DNA from: an uncultured Alphaproteobacteria bacterium
Lineage (GTDB): Bacteria > Pseudomonadota > Alphaproteobacteria > Caulobacterales > Caulobacteraceae
Length of the DNA stretch: 64,000 bases
Assembly: GCA_903860975.1 (NCBI GenBank)
Contig: CAIOSI010000009.1
Location: forward strand, 1 to 64,000
Direction: 5' to 3'
The stretch's first letter is position 1, and each line of letters opens with the position of its first letter. Positions 42,550-50,776 of the stretch are shown here, in pieces. Under the pieces are notes generated by a model. It was not told where the DNA came from. It saw only the letters and a list, made by a program, of their open reading frames with translations, and ran no database searches. Position numbers and translations under genes: made by a program.

Positions 42550-44517
42550 ATGAAACGCGCCTTATTGGCCACCGCCGCCGTTGTTGCTGGCCTCGTTGTT
42601 GCGGGTCTTGCTGCGCCGGTCGGGATCGCTGCAGATACGCCAAACGCGACGCCGCAACACGTGGATGACTTCCAGCTGACCGACCAAACACGGTTGGCCC
42701 AGCGCCTCTATTACTTCGGCTATACGCCCGCGATTGTGGTGATGACCCGGTCCAATGGATCGGCCTACTCGCACGCGGCGGATGCTGAGCTGCAGAAGTT
42801 GAATGCAGCCTACAAGGACAAGGGCGTCATCGTCTGGGCGCTGGACTCCAATTTGGCCGACACGCGGGATGCTGTCGCTGCTGATGTGGCCAAGGAAGGC
42901 CTGAGCGTGCCCGTCCTGATCGATGAGCAGCAGCTGGTCGGCGAGTCCTTGGGCGTTCAGCGCGAAGGGGAGGTCTTCGTGATCAACCCGAAGACTTGGA
43001 CCGTGGCCTATCGCGGACCGATGGACGGCCGCGCCAGCAAAGCGGTCGATGCGTTGCTGGCCGGCCATGCGCCTGAGATTACCCGTGTTGCCTTGAGCGC
43101 CGGTAAGCCAGTCGCCTTCCCGGAAAAGGCGCATGCCGCCGAGTTCGCCAATATTTCCTACACGAAAGACGTCGCCCCGATTCTTCAGGAAAAGTGCGTC
43201 TCCTGCCACGTGAACGGCGGCATCGGCCCCTTCGCGATGAATAGCTACGAGGTCGTCAAGGGCTTCTCGCCGATGATCCGCGAGACTGTGCGGACCCGCC
43301 GCATGCCTCCCTATTTCGCCGATCCGCATATCGGAGCCTTCAAGAACGACCAAGGCCTGACGGCAGAGCAGACCAAGACCTTGGTCCACTGGATCGAGGC
43401 CGGATCGCCTCGCGGACAGGGTCTGGATCCGCTCCTGTCTAACGCCAGCAAGACGGCACCTGAGTGGCCGGTGGAACTTGGTAAGCCTGACGTCGTCGTC
43501 GATCTGCCGGCCTTCAAGGTGCCGGCCTCAGGCCTGGTCGAATACCAGAACCAGGTTGTGCCCAATCCCTTCAACGAAAACACCTGGCTCAAGGCGATCG
43601 CCATGAAGCCAGGCGACCGGCGCGTGCTGCACCACGTCGTTTCCAACCATGTTCCCGACCCGAACATGCCGGCCGCAGCGATTCCCGGCGGCTCTGTGGG
43701 CTCCTATACCCCAGGTTCTCAGCCGCAGATCATGGCCGACAATTCCGGCGCGCCCGTGCCTGCAGGCGGTCGGCTGCACTTCCAGATGCACTACACGACG
43801 ATGGGCAAGGAGACGGTCGATAAGACACAAGTCGGCTTCTACACGCTGAAAACGGCACCGGAGTACATCAAGCGCTCAACGGTGATCTCGACCTTTGCTC
43901 TGATGATCCCGGCCGGAGAGGCTCGCCACCAAGAGGTGGCCTACCTGACGTTCCCGGCTGACGCCTATCTCTACACGCTCTATCCGCACGCCCATTACCG
44001 CGGCTATCACGTGGAGCTGAAACAGGTGACGCCGGATGGCAAGGAGGCCATGCTGCTTAGCCTGCCCAAGTACGACTTCAACTGGCAGCGCGACTACGAT
44101 CCGGTGAAGCCGATCCTGGTGAAGGCCGGAACCAAGCTGGTGGCGACCTGGGTTTACGACAATTCCGAGCACAATCCGGCCAACCCCGACCCCAAGCGCA
44201 ACGTCACCTGGGGTGAGCAAACCCCCGATGAGATGATGTACTTCCGGATCAACTATCGCTGGGCTGACGAGACGGTCACCCACATCCGTGACGATCTGCA
44301 GTCCAAGCTCTACGCCTCTCAGATGATGGGCTCGCTCGACTCCAACCTGGACGGCTTCATCGAGCCTAACGAGTTGAAGGGCCCGTTGGGGGGCCTCAGG
44401 GCGCGGTTTGCAGAATTCGACACCAACCATGACGGCAAGCTCGACGCGGCCGAACTGTCCAAGGCTATGCCCAGCCGCCGGATGGCCCGGAACAAGCAGG
44501 CGACGCCAGACCTATAG
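42550..44517 (+). CDS. Redoxin / cytochrome-c-like / copper monooxygenase-like / EF-hand fusion
   Basis: A 655-residue exported protein with a signal peptide (about 1-28, ending GIAADT). Domains in order: a thioredoxin-like redoxin (about 38-175); a c-type heme site CVSCH (216-220) with a likely Met252 in RRMPPY; a copper type II ascorbate-dependent monooxygenase-like beta fold (about 310-575) with His pairs HHV (361-362), HFQMH (410, 414) and YPHAH (480, 482); and two EF-hand loops at 597-608 and 624-635 (DSNLDGFIEPNE, DTNHDGKLDAAE). The redoxin active site has lost its cysteines (VVMTRSNGSAYS). ATG 42550 has GGGAG eight bases upstream. A role in periplasmic copper-dependent oxidation is inference. 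A terminator follows. Confidence 0.82.
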   Translation: MKRALLATAAVVAGLVVAGLAAPVGIAADTPNATPQHVDDFQLTDQTRLAQRLYYFGYTPAIVVMTRSNGSAYSHAADAELQKLNAAYKDKGVIVWALDSNLADTRDAVAADVAKEGLSVPVLIDEQQLVGESLGVQREGEVFVINPKTWTVAYRGPMDGRASKAVDALLAGHAPEITRVALSAGKPVAFPEKAHAAEFANISYTKDVAPILQEKCVSCHVNGGIGPFAMNSYEVVKGFSPMIRETVRTRRMPPYFADPHIGAFKNDQGLTAEQTKTLVHWIEAGSPRGQGLDPLLSNASKTAPEWPVELGKPDVVVDLPAFKVPASGLVEYQNQVVPNPFNENTWLKAIAMKPGDRRVLHHVVSNHVPDPNMPAAAIPGGSVGSYTPGSQPQIMADNSGAPVPAGGRLHFQMHYTTMGKETVDKTQVGFYTLKTAPEYIKRSTVISTFALMIPAGEARHQEVAYLTFPADAYLYTLYPHAHYRGYHVELKQVTPDGKEAMLLSLPKYDFNWQRDYDPVKPILVKAGTKLVATWVYDNSEHNPANPDPKRNVTWGEQTPDEMMYFRINYRWADETVTHIRDDLQSKLYASQMMGSLDSNLDGFIEPNELKGPLGGLRARFAEFDTNHDGKLDAAELSKAMPSRRMARNKQATPDL

Positions 44518-44560
44518 GCGATCTGAATAGCGGCTCCGGACTTGCCCGGGAGATGGTGAA

Positions 44561-44590
44561 AAGAGGCCCCTTGCAGGGCCTCTTTTTATT
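44561..44590 (+). terminator. Rho-independent terminator
   Basis: AAGAGGCCC (44561-44569) and GGGCCTCTT (44576-44584) form a nine-pair stem around CTTGCA, followed by TTTATT. It lies about 45 bases after the copper monooxygenase-like gene and is the clearest intrinsic terminator of the window. Confidence 0.9.
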
Positions 44591-44672
44591 TGATCCCTGG
44601 CTTTGAGAAGGTCGGCCGCGGCGCTCGCGGCCTTGATGAGGGCGCTGGAGCCTTGGCGATCAAATCGCCTTA

Positions 44673-45413
44673 TCAGAACCAGCCGGCCTCGCGCAGGGCC
44701 CGGGCGAAGGTGCGGCTGACCGGCGCATCAATGCCGGATTTCAGGGTGAGGCGGGCGCGGCCGTTCCCGCGCTGGGCTGAATTTATCCCCTCTCGCGCCA
44801 CCCACCAGGACCGATGGGTCTGGGCACCCTCAAGGCCCTCCAGTTCAGCGATGGCGTCTGACAGGCGCATCAAGATCAGGTCCTGGCCCCGGCTGGTATG
44901 GATGCGCAGATAGTGATCCTCGGCCTGGACAGCCCAGATGTCACCGCCGCGCAGGCGCAGGGGCAGGCGATCTAGGAAGCGGGGCGGCGCGGCGCCGGCG
45001 GCTGCGGCGTGGGTCTCACGCGGGTCGCGCTCGGCCAGGTAGTTCAGACAGGTCACCGCCGCACTGATCACCAGAACCGGTAGGGTTATGGCCGCGACAG
45101 CGGCGCCCGTCACCGGACGCTGAAACGCCTGGGCGTTGGCCGCGGCGACGATCAGGATCTGAGGTGCAGAAAGGCCCAGGGTTACGGCCGAGTACTGCAA
45201 AAAGGGCCGGTCCCCGAGAATGTCATAGTGCCGGGCGGTTTCCAGCAGCGCCAAGCCGATCATCGTGCCCGAGAGCATCAGTGTCAGCCAATAAAAGGCG
45301 CGGGCCCACAGCGTTAGGGCGTCCGTCCCGACTGGGCCAATGACGGTCATGAACAGGGCCGCGACGGTGGCGACTGCAAGGCCACGCAGCTGGCGGCCAA
45401 CCCACCCCGCCAT
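44673..45413 (-). CDS. Membrane-anchored LytTR-domain regulator
   Basis: A 246-residue protein with four hydrophobic segments in the first 150 residues (for example LRGLAVATVAALFMTVIGPV and FYWLTLMLSGTMIGLALLE) and a C-terminal LytTR DNA-binding domain (about 155-246): DIWAVQAEDHYLRIHTSRGQ, LMRLSDAIAELE and HRSWWVAREGI. Membrane-anchored LytTR proteins sense an unknown signal and regulate nearby genes. ATG 45413 is chosen; GTG 45431 would add six residues. It is divergent from DUF2141 and the carotenoid oxygenase, so those are likely targets (inference). Confidence 0.82.
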   Translation of the reverse strand: MAGWVGRQLRGLAVATVAALFMTVIGPVGTDALTLWARAFYWLTLMLSGTMIGLALLETARHYDILGDRPFLQYSAVTLGLSAPQILIVAAANAQAFQRPVTGAAVAAITLPVLVISAAVTCLNYLAERDPRETHAAAAGAAPPRFLDRLPLRLRGGDIWAVQAEDHYLRIHTSRGQDLILMRLSDAIAELEGLEGAQTHRSWWVAREGINSAQRGNGRARLTLKSGIDAPVSRTFARALREAGWF

Positions 45414-45542
45414 TGGCGAAGCGTGAGTTACACCGCCAGGCTGGTCACGCAGCCTTCGCGTTATCTGGCGCAAATCCGGCTGCACAGCATTTATCTGTTC
45501 CCTATCGATCCGGCACGCCGTCAACCTAAAGGAGCCGACGAC

Positions 45543-46007
45543 ATGTCCCCGCCGACGATCAAGACTCTAGCCGCCATGGTGTCAATCGCGACCCTGTTTA
45601 CCTTCGCCGCCGTGCCCGCCCACGCCCAGGGCTCGACCGCCGCCCAGACTGCCAGTCTGACGGTGACTTTCATGGGGCTGAAGTCGACGCAAGGCGCGCT
45701 GATGATAGCGCTGTTTGATACCGAGGCGGCCTATTCCGGCGGCCAACCGGTGCAAGCGGTCAAGCTGGCCGCCAACGCCGCCAGCCTTAGCGTCCCCTTC
45801 ATCGCCCTGAAGCCTGGCCGATACGCGATCAAGGCCTTCCACGACCTGAACGAGGACGGCAAGCTCAACACCAACCCCTTCGGCGGGCCGAGCGAGCCTT
45901 ACGCCTTCTCCAACGGTGCCAAAGCCAATATGCGCCCGCCCGCCTGGTCCGAGGCCGCCTTCACGGTCAACTTGGGGCCCTCCGTTCAGACCCTGGTTAT
46001 CGAATAG
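45543..46007 (+). CDS. DUF2141 secreted protein
   Basis: A 154-residue protein with a signal peptide ending PAHAQG. The mature part fits DUF2141, a beta-sandwich of unknown function: GALMIALFDTEAAYSGG, LKPGRYAIKAFHDLNEDGKL with a D-x-N-x-D-x-L Ca2+-loop-like element, and NPFGGPSEPYAFSNGA. ATG 45543 has AAAGGAG upstream. It is 19 bases upstream of the carotenoid oxygenase gene and divergent from the LytTR regulator, so probably regulated by it. The family often sits near carotenoid-related genes as I recall; no activity is proven. Confidence 0.88.
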   Translation: MSPPTIKTLAAMVSIATLFTFAAVPAHAQGSTAAQTASLTVTFMGLKSTQGALMIALFDTEAAYSGGQPVQAVKLAANAASLSVPFIALKPGRYAIKAFHDLNEDGKLNTNPFGGPSEPYAFSNGAKANMRPPAWSEAAFTVNLGPSVQTLVIE

Positions 46008-46026
46008 CGCTGTGGAGCCAACGACC

Positions 46027-47490
46027 ATGAACCGCCGATCCTTCCTCACGGCTGGCGTAGGCCTCGCCGCCCTGGCGCTGAGCCCTGAAGCTCTCCAAGC
46101 CGCCGCCGCGAACCAGATGGCGGGTGACTGGCGCCTGGGCTTCGCCGACATCGAGGCCGATATTGTGCGCGCGCCGATGCGTCTTCTGCATGGCCGCCCG
46201 CCCCCAGGCCTCGCCGGAGCCCTATACCGAAACGGGTCGGGAAAGATCCGGCGGCCAGGCCGCAGCGCCACGCACTGGTTCGACGGCGACGGCCTGATCC
46301 GCGCTTTCCGAATCCATGACGGCGCCGCCACCCTGGAAGCCCGTTTCGTCGACACGCCCAAGCGTCGGCGCGATACGGCCGCTGATGCCGTGATAACCCC
46401 TGGCTTCGGAACCTCTTCGGCGCCAGGCGCCTCGATTGGCTCGCCTGATAGTGCCAACGCCGCCAATATCTCGGTGCTGCCCATGGGCGAGGAGCTCTGG
46501 GCCTTGTGGGAGGCTGGCTCGCCCACGGTCATGGACCCGCAGACCCTGGCGACGCGGGAGGTCAAGACCCTGCGTCCGGATCTGGCCGGCATGCCTTTCC
46601 TGGCCCACCCCCGGCGCGAGCCCGATGGTCGGGTTTGGAATCTGGGCGTAAACGGCGACAAGGCCGTTGTCTGGCGTTTGTCGTCCAAGGGCGCTCTGGA
46701 ATCTGCCGACGTCATCGAACTGCCACGCGCCAGCTATGTGCACGACTTCACGGCCACAGCCCGGCACCTGATTATCGTGCTGCAGCCCTGGGTCCAGCAA
46801 GCTATGGGCCAGTCCTATATGGACGGCCTCTCGTGGCAGCCGCAGTTGGGAACCCAGGTGCTGGTCCTGGACAAGGCCGACCTAAGCAAACGTCGCCTCT
46901 ATGACCTGCCAAGCTTCTTCTGCTTCCATATGGGCGACGCCTGGGAGGATGGCGGCGGCGAAATCCGCTTCGATGCTTGCATCGCGCCGGATCCCAGCTT
47001 TCCGCTCCAGGGCGCCCGCAACGTCCTGCTGGGCGAAGAAACCCACGGCAGTGAAGCCTCCAGGCTGGCCATGATCACCCTGAAGCCGAACGGCGCGGCC
47101 GACCTTGTCCGCACCGAAATGGTCGCCGAGTTCCCCCGTTCTGACCGCCGCTTCGCCGGCCAGGCGCGACGCTTCACCGTCCATGCGACCGGCCTGACGC
47201 CGGGCCGACCTCTCTTCGACGCGGTGGCGGTTCACGACTGGAAACGCAATATCGCGCAGCGGTTCAGCTTTGGCCCCTCCCAGATGATCGAGGAGGCGGT
47301 GTTCACGGCGCGGCCCGGCTCGACCGAGGAATTCGACGGCTGGCTGCTGGCCCCGACCCTCAATCTTGCGGCCGGTGCCACTGAACTTCACGTGTTCGAC
47401 GCTCGCGCCGTGGAGGCTGGGCCGATCTGCGCCTGGCGTGGGGCGGTGGCCTTACCCGTCGGGCTGCATGGGGTCTTCGTCGCGGCCTAG
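46027..47490 (+). CDS. Carotenoid oxygenase (RPE65/lignostilbene-dioxygenase family)
   Basis: A 487-residue non-heme iron dioxygenase with seven-blade propeller fold. Four iron-ligand histidines are in family spacing: His194 (FLAHPRR), His239 (YVHDFTA), His301 (CFHMGDAWE) and His481 (GLHGVF). HWFDGDGL near residue 83 is the family N-terminal motif. A twin-arginine-type signal (NRRSFLTAGVGLAALAL) implies folded export to the periplasm. It cleaves a carotenoid, apocarotenoid or stilbene double bond; the substrate is not readable. Second gene of the DUF2141 operon. Confidence 0.9.
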   Translation: MNRRSFLTAGVGLAALALSPEALQAAAANQMAGDWRLGFADIEADIVRAPMRLLHGRPPPGLAGALYRNGSGKIRRPGRSATHWFDGDGLIRAFRIHDGAATLEARFVDTPKRRRDTAADAVITPGFGTSSAPGASIGSPDSANAANISVLPMGEELWALWEAGSPTVMDPQTLATREVKTLRPDLAGMPFLAHPRREPDGRVWNLGVNGDKAVVWRLSSKGALESADVIELPRASYVHDFTATARHLIIVLQPWVQQAMGQSYMDGLSWQPQLGTQVLVLDKADLSKRRLYDLPSFFCFHMGDAWEDGGGEIRFDACIAPDPSFPLQGARNVLLGEETHGSEASRLAMITLKPNGAADLVRTEMVAEFPRSDRRFAGQARRFTVHATGLTPGRPLFDAVAVHDWKRNIAQRFSFGPSQMIEEAVFTARPGSTEEFDGWLLAPTLNLAAGATELHVFDARAVEAGPICAWRGAVALPVGLHGVFVAA

Positions 47491-47555
47491 GGGTAGGCGT
47501 CTGCGTGGGCCTGGCTAACGCTGGCGGCGAGGGGCTTTGCGCTCAACGCCGAAGC

Positions 47556-48350
47556 TCAGGTCCCCGGGCCGTGGTGGAAGCTCTGTACAAGGCTTCCGCA
47601 GACCAGTCCCCAGCCGTCGACAAGCACGAAGAAAATCAGTTTGAAGGGGAGGCTGACCACCACAGGGGGCAACATCATCATCCCCATGCTCATCAGGACG
47701 CTTGCCACCACCAGGTCGATGACCAGGAACGGCACGAAGAGCAGGAAGCCGATCTCGAAGGCGCGCTTCAGTTCGGAGATCATGAACGCCGGTGTGACCA
47801 CCTGCAGGGGCGTCTCCATGGCTGTCTTCGGGGTCGGGATTTTTGAGAGCTTGATGAAGAGGCCAAGGTCTCCCCGGTCCACCTGCTGCAGCATGAACTG
47901 CTTCAGCGGACCGCCTGCGGCGTTGAAGGCGGCGGGCAGTTCCATTTGCTGGTTCATCAGCGGCTTGATGCCGTCATCGTAGGAGCGCTGCAGCGTGGGG
48001 CCCATGACGATGGCACTAAGGAAGAGCGACAGCGAGATGATCACCGAATTGGGCGGGCTTTGCTGCAGGCCCAAGGCCGTGCGCAGCAGTGACAGAACCA
48101 CCACGATGCGGACGAAAGAGGTGGTCATGATGACAATGGATGGCGCCAGCGACAGCACGGTCATCAGACCAATCAACTGGACGACCCGCTCGGTCAGGCC
48201 CGCGCCGGAGCCCAGGTTGATATTCACGGCCTGGGCGAGCGCTGCGGCCGGGAAGATCAGGCTGGCGATAGCCGTCAAGGCCGCGAGCGCGGCGGCGCGC
48301 CGCCACTCGTCTGCCGGCAGAGCGCGGATCGCTTTGAGGAGTTCGCCCAT
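47556..48350 (-). CDS. fliP: Flagellar export gate protein FliP
   Basis: A 264-residue gate subunit of the flagellar type III export apparatus. From ATG 48350 it has a cleavable-type signal (ALAALTAIASLIFPAAALAQ) and then four membrane segments; diagnostic strings are LAPSIVIMTTSFVRIVVVLS, LRTALGLQQSPPNSV, PAFMISELKRAFEIGFL and DLVVASVLMSMGMMMLPP. The open frame extends to 48647 but that region is fliO. The ATG overlaps the fliO stop (TGATG). Confidence 0.96.
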   Translation of the reverse strand: MGELLKAIRALPADEWRRAAALAALTAIASLIFPAAALAQAVNINLGSGAGLTERVVQLIGLMTVLSLAPSIVIMTTSFVRIVVVLSLLRTALGLQQSPPNSVIISLSLFLSAIVMGPTLQRSYDDGIKPLMNQQMELPAAFNAAGGPLKQFMLQQVDRGDLGLFIKLSKIPTPKTAMETPLQVVTPAFMISELKRAFEIGFLLFVPFLVIDLVVASVLMSMGMMMLPPVVVSLPFKLIFFVLVDGWGLVCGSLVQSFHHGPGT

Positions 48351-48628
48351 CAGCTCCGGGCCTCTGCCGTGCTGAGCGATCTTACGATCTGGCCCTCGCC
48401 CAACAGCAGCAATTGTTCGTGGCCGTCGCATGAGACCAGGACGAGCCGACGTGCAGGGTCCAGCACCAGGCTTTCGATAACCGCCAGGCGACGTTCCTTT
48501 TTTGCTTTGGAGAACCGGCCCAATGCATCTGGGCCGTAGCGGCGCAAGGCGACGGCGGCCAGCCCGATCAAGCCCAGCGTCAGAGCCAGAGCGAAAATAG
48601 CACGGAGAAAATCGGAAATGTAGGGCAT
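48350..48628 (-). CDS. fliO: Flagellar biosynthesis protein FliO
   Basis: A 92-residue protein with one N-terminal membrane segment (FLRAIFALALTLGLIGLAAV) and a small cytosolic part with LAVIESLVLDPARRLVLVSC and HEQLLLLGEG, the FliO signature. It stabilises FliP during gate assembly. Length is short but usual for the family. Divergent from flgB, with a perfect CtrA box in the 84-base gap. Confidence 0.93.
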   Translation of the reverse strand: MPYISDFLRAIFALALTLGLIGLAAVALRRYGPDALGRFSKAKKERRLAVIESLVLDPARRLVLVSCDGHEQLLLLGEGQIVRSLSTAEARS

Positions 48629-48682
48629 GTACGCTTCTGCGGCTCACGTTCGCGGACGGGCTACAGAAGACGTGAGAGTCTC

Positions 48683-48698
48683 TTAAGTCTGAGTTAAC
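48683..48698. promoter_or_regulatory. CtrA box between fliO and flgB
   Basis: TTAAGTCTGAGTTAAC matches the CtrA consensus TTAA-N7-TTAAC exactly (N7 = GTCTGAG). It sits in the 84-base divergent gap, 55-70 bases from the fliO start and 15-30 from the flgB ATG. CtrA activates class II flagellar operons in Caulobacter, so control of one or both of these operons is expected. Confidence 0.85.
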
Positions 48699-48712
48699 CC
48701 TGTTTCTTCACC

Positions 48713-49165
48713 ATGGCCCGCATGGACCTTGGCGATATTCCCCTTTTCGCGATGCTGAAGAGCCGTTTGGGATATCTGTCCGCGCGCCAGAAGACGATTG
48801 CCGAAAATGTCGCCAACGCCAATACGCCCGGCTACACGGCCCACGACTTGAAGCCGTTCAGTTTCCAAAGCCACATGCAGGCCGCCGCCAGCGGCCCAGC
48901 CGGCGCCACGACGATCGCGGCTACCCCCGCCGGGACGATGGCCGTTACCCAACCTGGGCACATGCAAGCGCCGGGCTCGAAGTCCGGCGTCAAGGCTATA
49001 ATCACCCCTGACTCCGAGAAGACGCTGGACGGGACCAGCGTCGTGCTGGAGGACGAGATGGTCAAAATGACCGACACCCGCATGGATTACGATGCCGCCA
49101 TCGGCTTCTACCAACAGTCGTTGAGCATGCTGAAAATGGCCTCGCGGCGGCCCGGCAGCGCCTGA
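48713..49165 (+). CDS. flgB: Flagellar proximal rod protein FlgB
   Basis: A 150-residue rod subunit with the N-terminal rod motif: LGYLSARQKTIAENVANANT followed by PGYTAHDLKPF; the C-terminus has MDYDAAIGFYQQSLSMLKMA. The central part is Ala/Thr-rich and longer than in enteric FlgB. Exported by the flagellar type III system without signal. First gene of flgB-flgC-fliE. Confidence 0.95.
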   Translation: MARMDLGDIPLFAMLKSRLGYLSARQKTIAENVANANTPGYTAHDLKPFSFQSHMQAAASGPAGATTIAATPAGTMAVTQPGHMQAPGSKSGVKAIITPDSEKTLDGTSVVLEDEMVKMTDTRMDYDAAIGFYQQSLSMLKMASRRPGSA

Positions 49166-49179
49166 GGAGGGCGGTCTAG

Positions 49180-49602
49180 ATGGCGGATAATAAATCCATT
49201 TCGAGCACCACTCAGTCGATCGCGGTCTCCGCGCTTCGCGCCCAGCAGGCGCGCATGCGGATCATTGCGGAGAACCTGGCGAATTCGAACTCCACCTCAC
49301 GCACGGCCGGCGGCGACCCCTATCGCAGGCAGGCTCCTGTTTTTCGCGCGACCCCCGTCTCCGGCGGCGGGACGGGCGTCAAAATGGAGCGCGCGGTGCC
49401 GGACAAGGCGCCGTTCAACTCGACTTACGATCCCGGCAATCCCTCGGCCGATGCGACCGGCTATGTGAAGACCCCAAACGTCGATCCGTTGGTTGAGGCG
49501 ATGGATATGCGCGATGCTCAACGCGCCTATGAAGCCAACCTCAATGTGATCGAGGCCGCGCGCTCCATGAACCAGCGCACGCTCGATCTCCTGAAACAGT
49601 AG
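49180..49602 (+). CDS. flgC: Flagellar proximal rod protein FlgC
   Basis: A 140-residue rod subunit. Seen: AVSALRAQQARMRIIAENLA then NSNSTSRTAGGDPYRRQAP, and the C-terminal YVKTPNVDPLVEAMDMRDAQ with AYEANLNVIEAARSM, all diagnostic of FlgC. Starts 14 bases after flgB. A GGAGG-like element (GAGGGCGG) precedes the ATG. Confidence 0.96.
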   Translation: MADNKSISSTTQSIAVSALRAQQARMRIIAENLANSNSTSRTAGGDPYRRQAPVFRATPVSGGGTGVKMERAVPDKAPFNSTYDPGNPSADATGYVKTPNVDPLVEAMDMRDAQRAYEANLNVIEAARSMNQRTLDLLKQ

Positions 49603-49616
49603 GCGAGATCTAAGCC

Positions 49617-49931
49617 ATGATGACCGCGCTTTCCGCCGCCAAGGCCTACGCCACCGCCCAAAAGGCAGCGGGTGTCGATCCGTCCGCCATGGGCTCCGAA
49701 GTCGCGGCCCCCGGTGGCGGATTTGGCGATATCCTGAAGACCGCGATGTCTGACGTCATGACGTCCACCAAGAACGCCGAGACGCAGATCTCCAACCAGG
49801 TTCAGGGCAAGGCCCAATTGATCGACGTGGTGACGGCCGTCACCTCTGCGGAACAAAGCCTCAATACGGTTATGGCGATCCGCGATCAGGTCATCAGCGC
49901 CTACCAGGAAATCCTGCGGATGCCGCTCTAA
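49617..49931 (+). CDS. fliE: Flagellar MS-ring/rod junction protein FliE
   Basis: A 104-residue protein with the FliE C-terminal pattern: AQLIDVVTAVTSAEQSLNTV, then IRDQVISAYQEILRMPL. The N-terminus is helical, with GGGFGDILKTAMSDVM before it. It links the FliF ring with the rod and starts rod assembly. Two adjacent ATG codons occur at the start; the first is used. Ends the flgBC-fliE set; the next gene is a non-flagellar ABC ATPase 71 bases on. Confidence 0.94.
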   Translation: MMTALSAAKAYATAQKAAGVDPSAMGSEVAAPGGGFGDILKTAMSDVMTSTKNAETQISNQVQGKAQLIDVVTAVTSAEQSLNTVMAIRDQVISAYQEILRMPL

Positions 49932-50002
49932 GCGGGCAACCTCAGCTGACCCTGCCGGGACAGACTTGCGCTCAATCGGCAAACTCGTGCTACGCCTGGG
50001 TC

Positions 50003-50776
50003 ATGGCGGGACCGGCGATAGAGCTTTTGGGGGTTGAGAAGCGGTACGGCGGGCTTGCCGCCTTAGCCGGCGTCAGCCTTTCGCTCGCGCCTGGCGAGTT
50101 CACCGCCCTGGTCGGTGGCTCGGGGTCCGGAAAAACCACCCTGCTCAAAACCATCAACAGGTTGGTCACGCCCGACGCGGGCTCTGTGCGCGTGTTCGGC
50201 GAAGATATCGCCACAGCCTTGCCGGCCGTCCTGCGGCGCAAGATCGGCTACGTGTTTCAGGAAGTTGGCCTGTTCCCACACCTGACGGTGGCCGAGAACA
50301 TCGCCATTACGCCCAAACTGCTGGGCTGGGATAAGAAACGCATCGAAGCGCGCGTCGCCAACCTGCTGGGGTTGGTCGACCTGCCTCTAGAGATCGCCGT
50401 CCGCCCACCCGTGGCTTTGTCGGGCGGTCAACGGCAGCGGATCGGGGTCGCCCGCGCGCTCGCCGCCGAGCCCAGGCTGATGTTGATGGATGAGCCCTTT
50501 GGCGCGCTCGACCCTTTGACCCGTGACGCCTTGGGCATCGACTATCGCTCGCTGCACGATCGGTTGGGTCTGACCACGGTGATGGTCACCCATGACATGG
50601 CCGAGGCGGTCGTCTTGGCCGACCGGATCATCGTGCTGCGCAACGGCAGGATTGTCGCTGACGGTGCGCCTGCTGAACTCCTCGCCAAGACCCAAGATGA
50701 AGGGGTCCGCGCCCTCTTGGAGGCGCCCAAGCGCCAGGCCGAGCGGCTGGCCGCCAAGTTGGAAGGGACGCAATGA
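50003..50776 (+). CDS. Osmoprotectant/betaine-type ABC transporter ATPase
   Basis: A 257-residue ABC ATPase. Walker A GGSGSGKTTLLK, Q-loop VFQEVGLFPHLT, signature LSGGQRQRIGVARALA, Walker B LMLMDEPFGALD and the H-loop THDMAEAV are all intact. Sequence type follows the ProV/OpuCA group, but without the C-terminal CBS domains of full-length OpuCA. It energises uptake by the fused permease-binding protein encoded just downstream, whose ATG overlaps its stop (ATGA). It sits inside the flagellar cluster between fliE and fliQ. Confidence 0.88.
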   Translation: MAGPAIELLGVEKRYGGLAALAGVSLSLAPGEFTALVGGSGSGKTTLLKTINRLVTPDAGSVRVFGEDIATALPAVLRRKIGYVFQEVGLFPHLTVAENIAITPKLLGWDKKRIEARVANLLGLVDLPLEIAVRPPVALSGGQRQRIGVARALAAEPRLMLMDEPFGALDPLTRDALGIDYRSLHDRLGLTTVMVTHDMAEAVVLADRIIVLRNGRIVADGAPAELLAKTQDEGVRALLEAPKRQAERLAAKLEGTQ

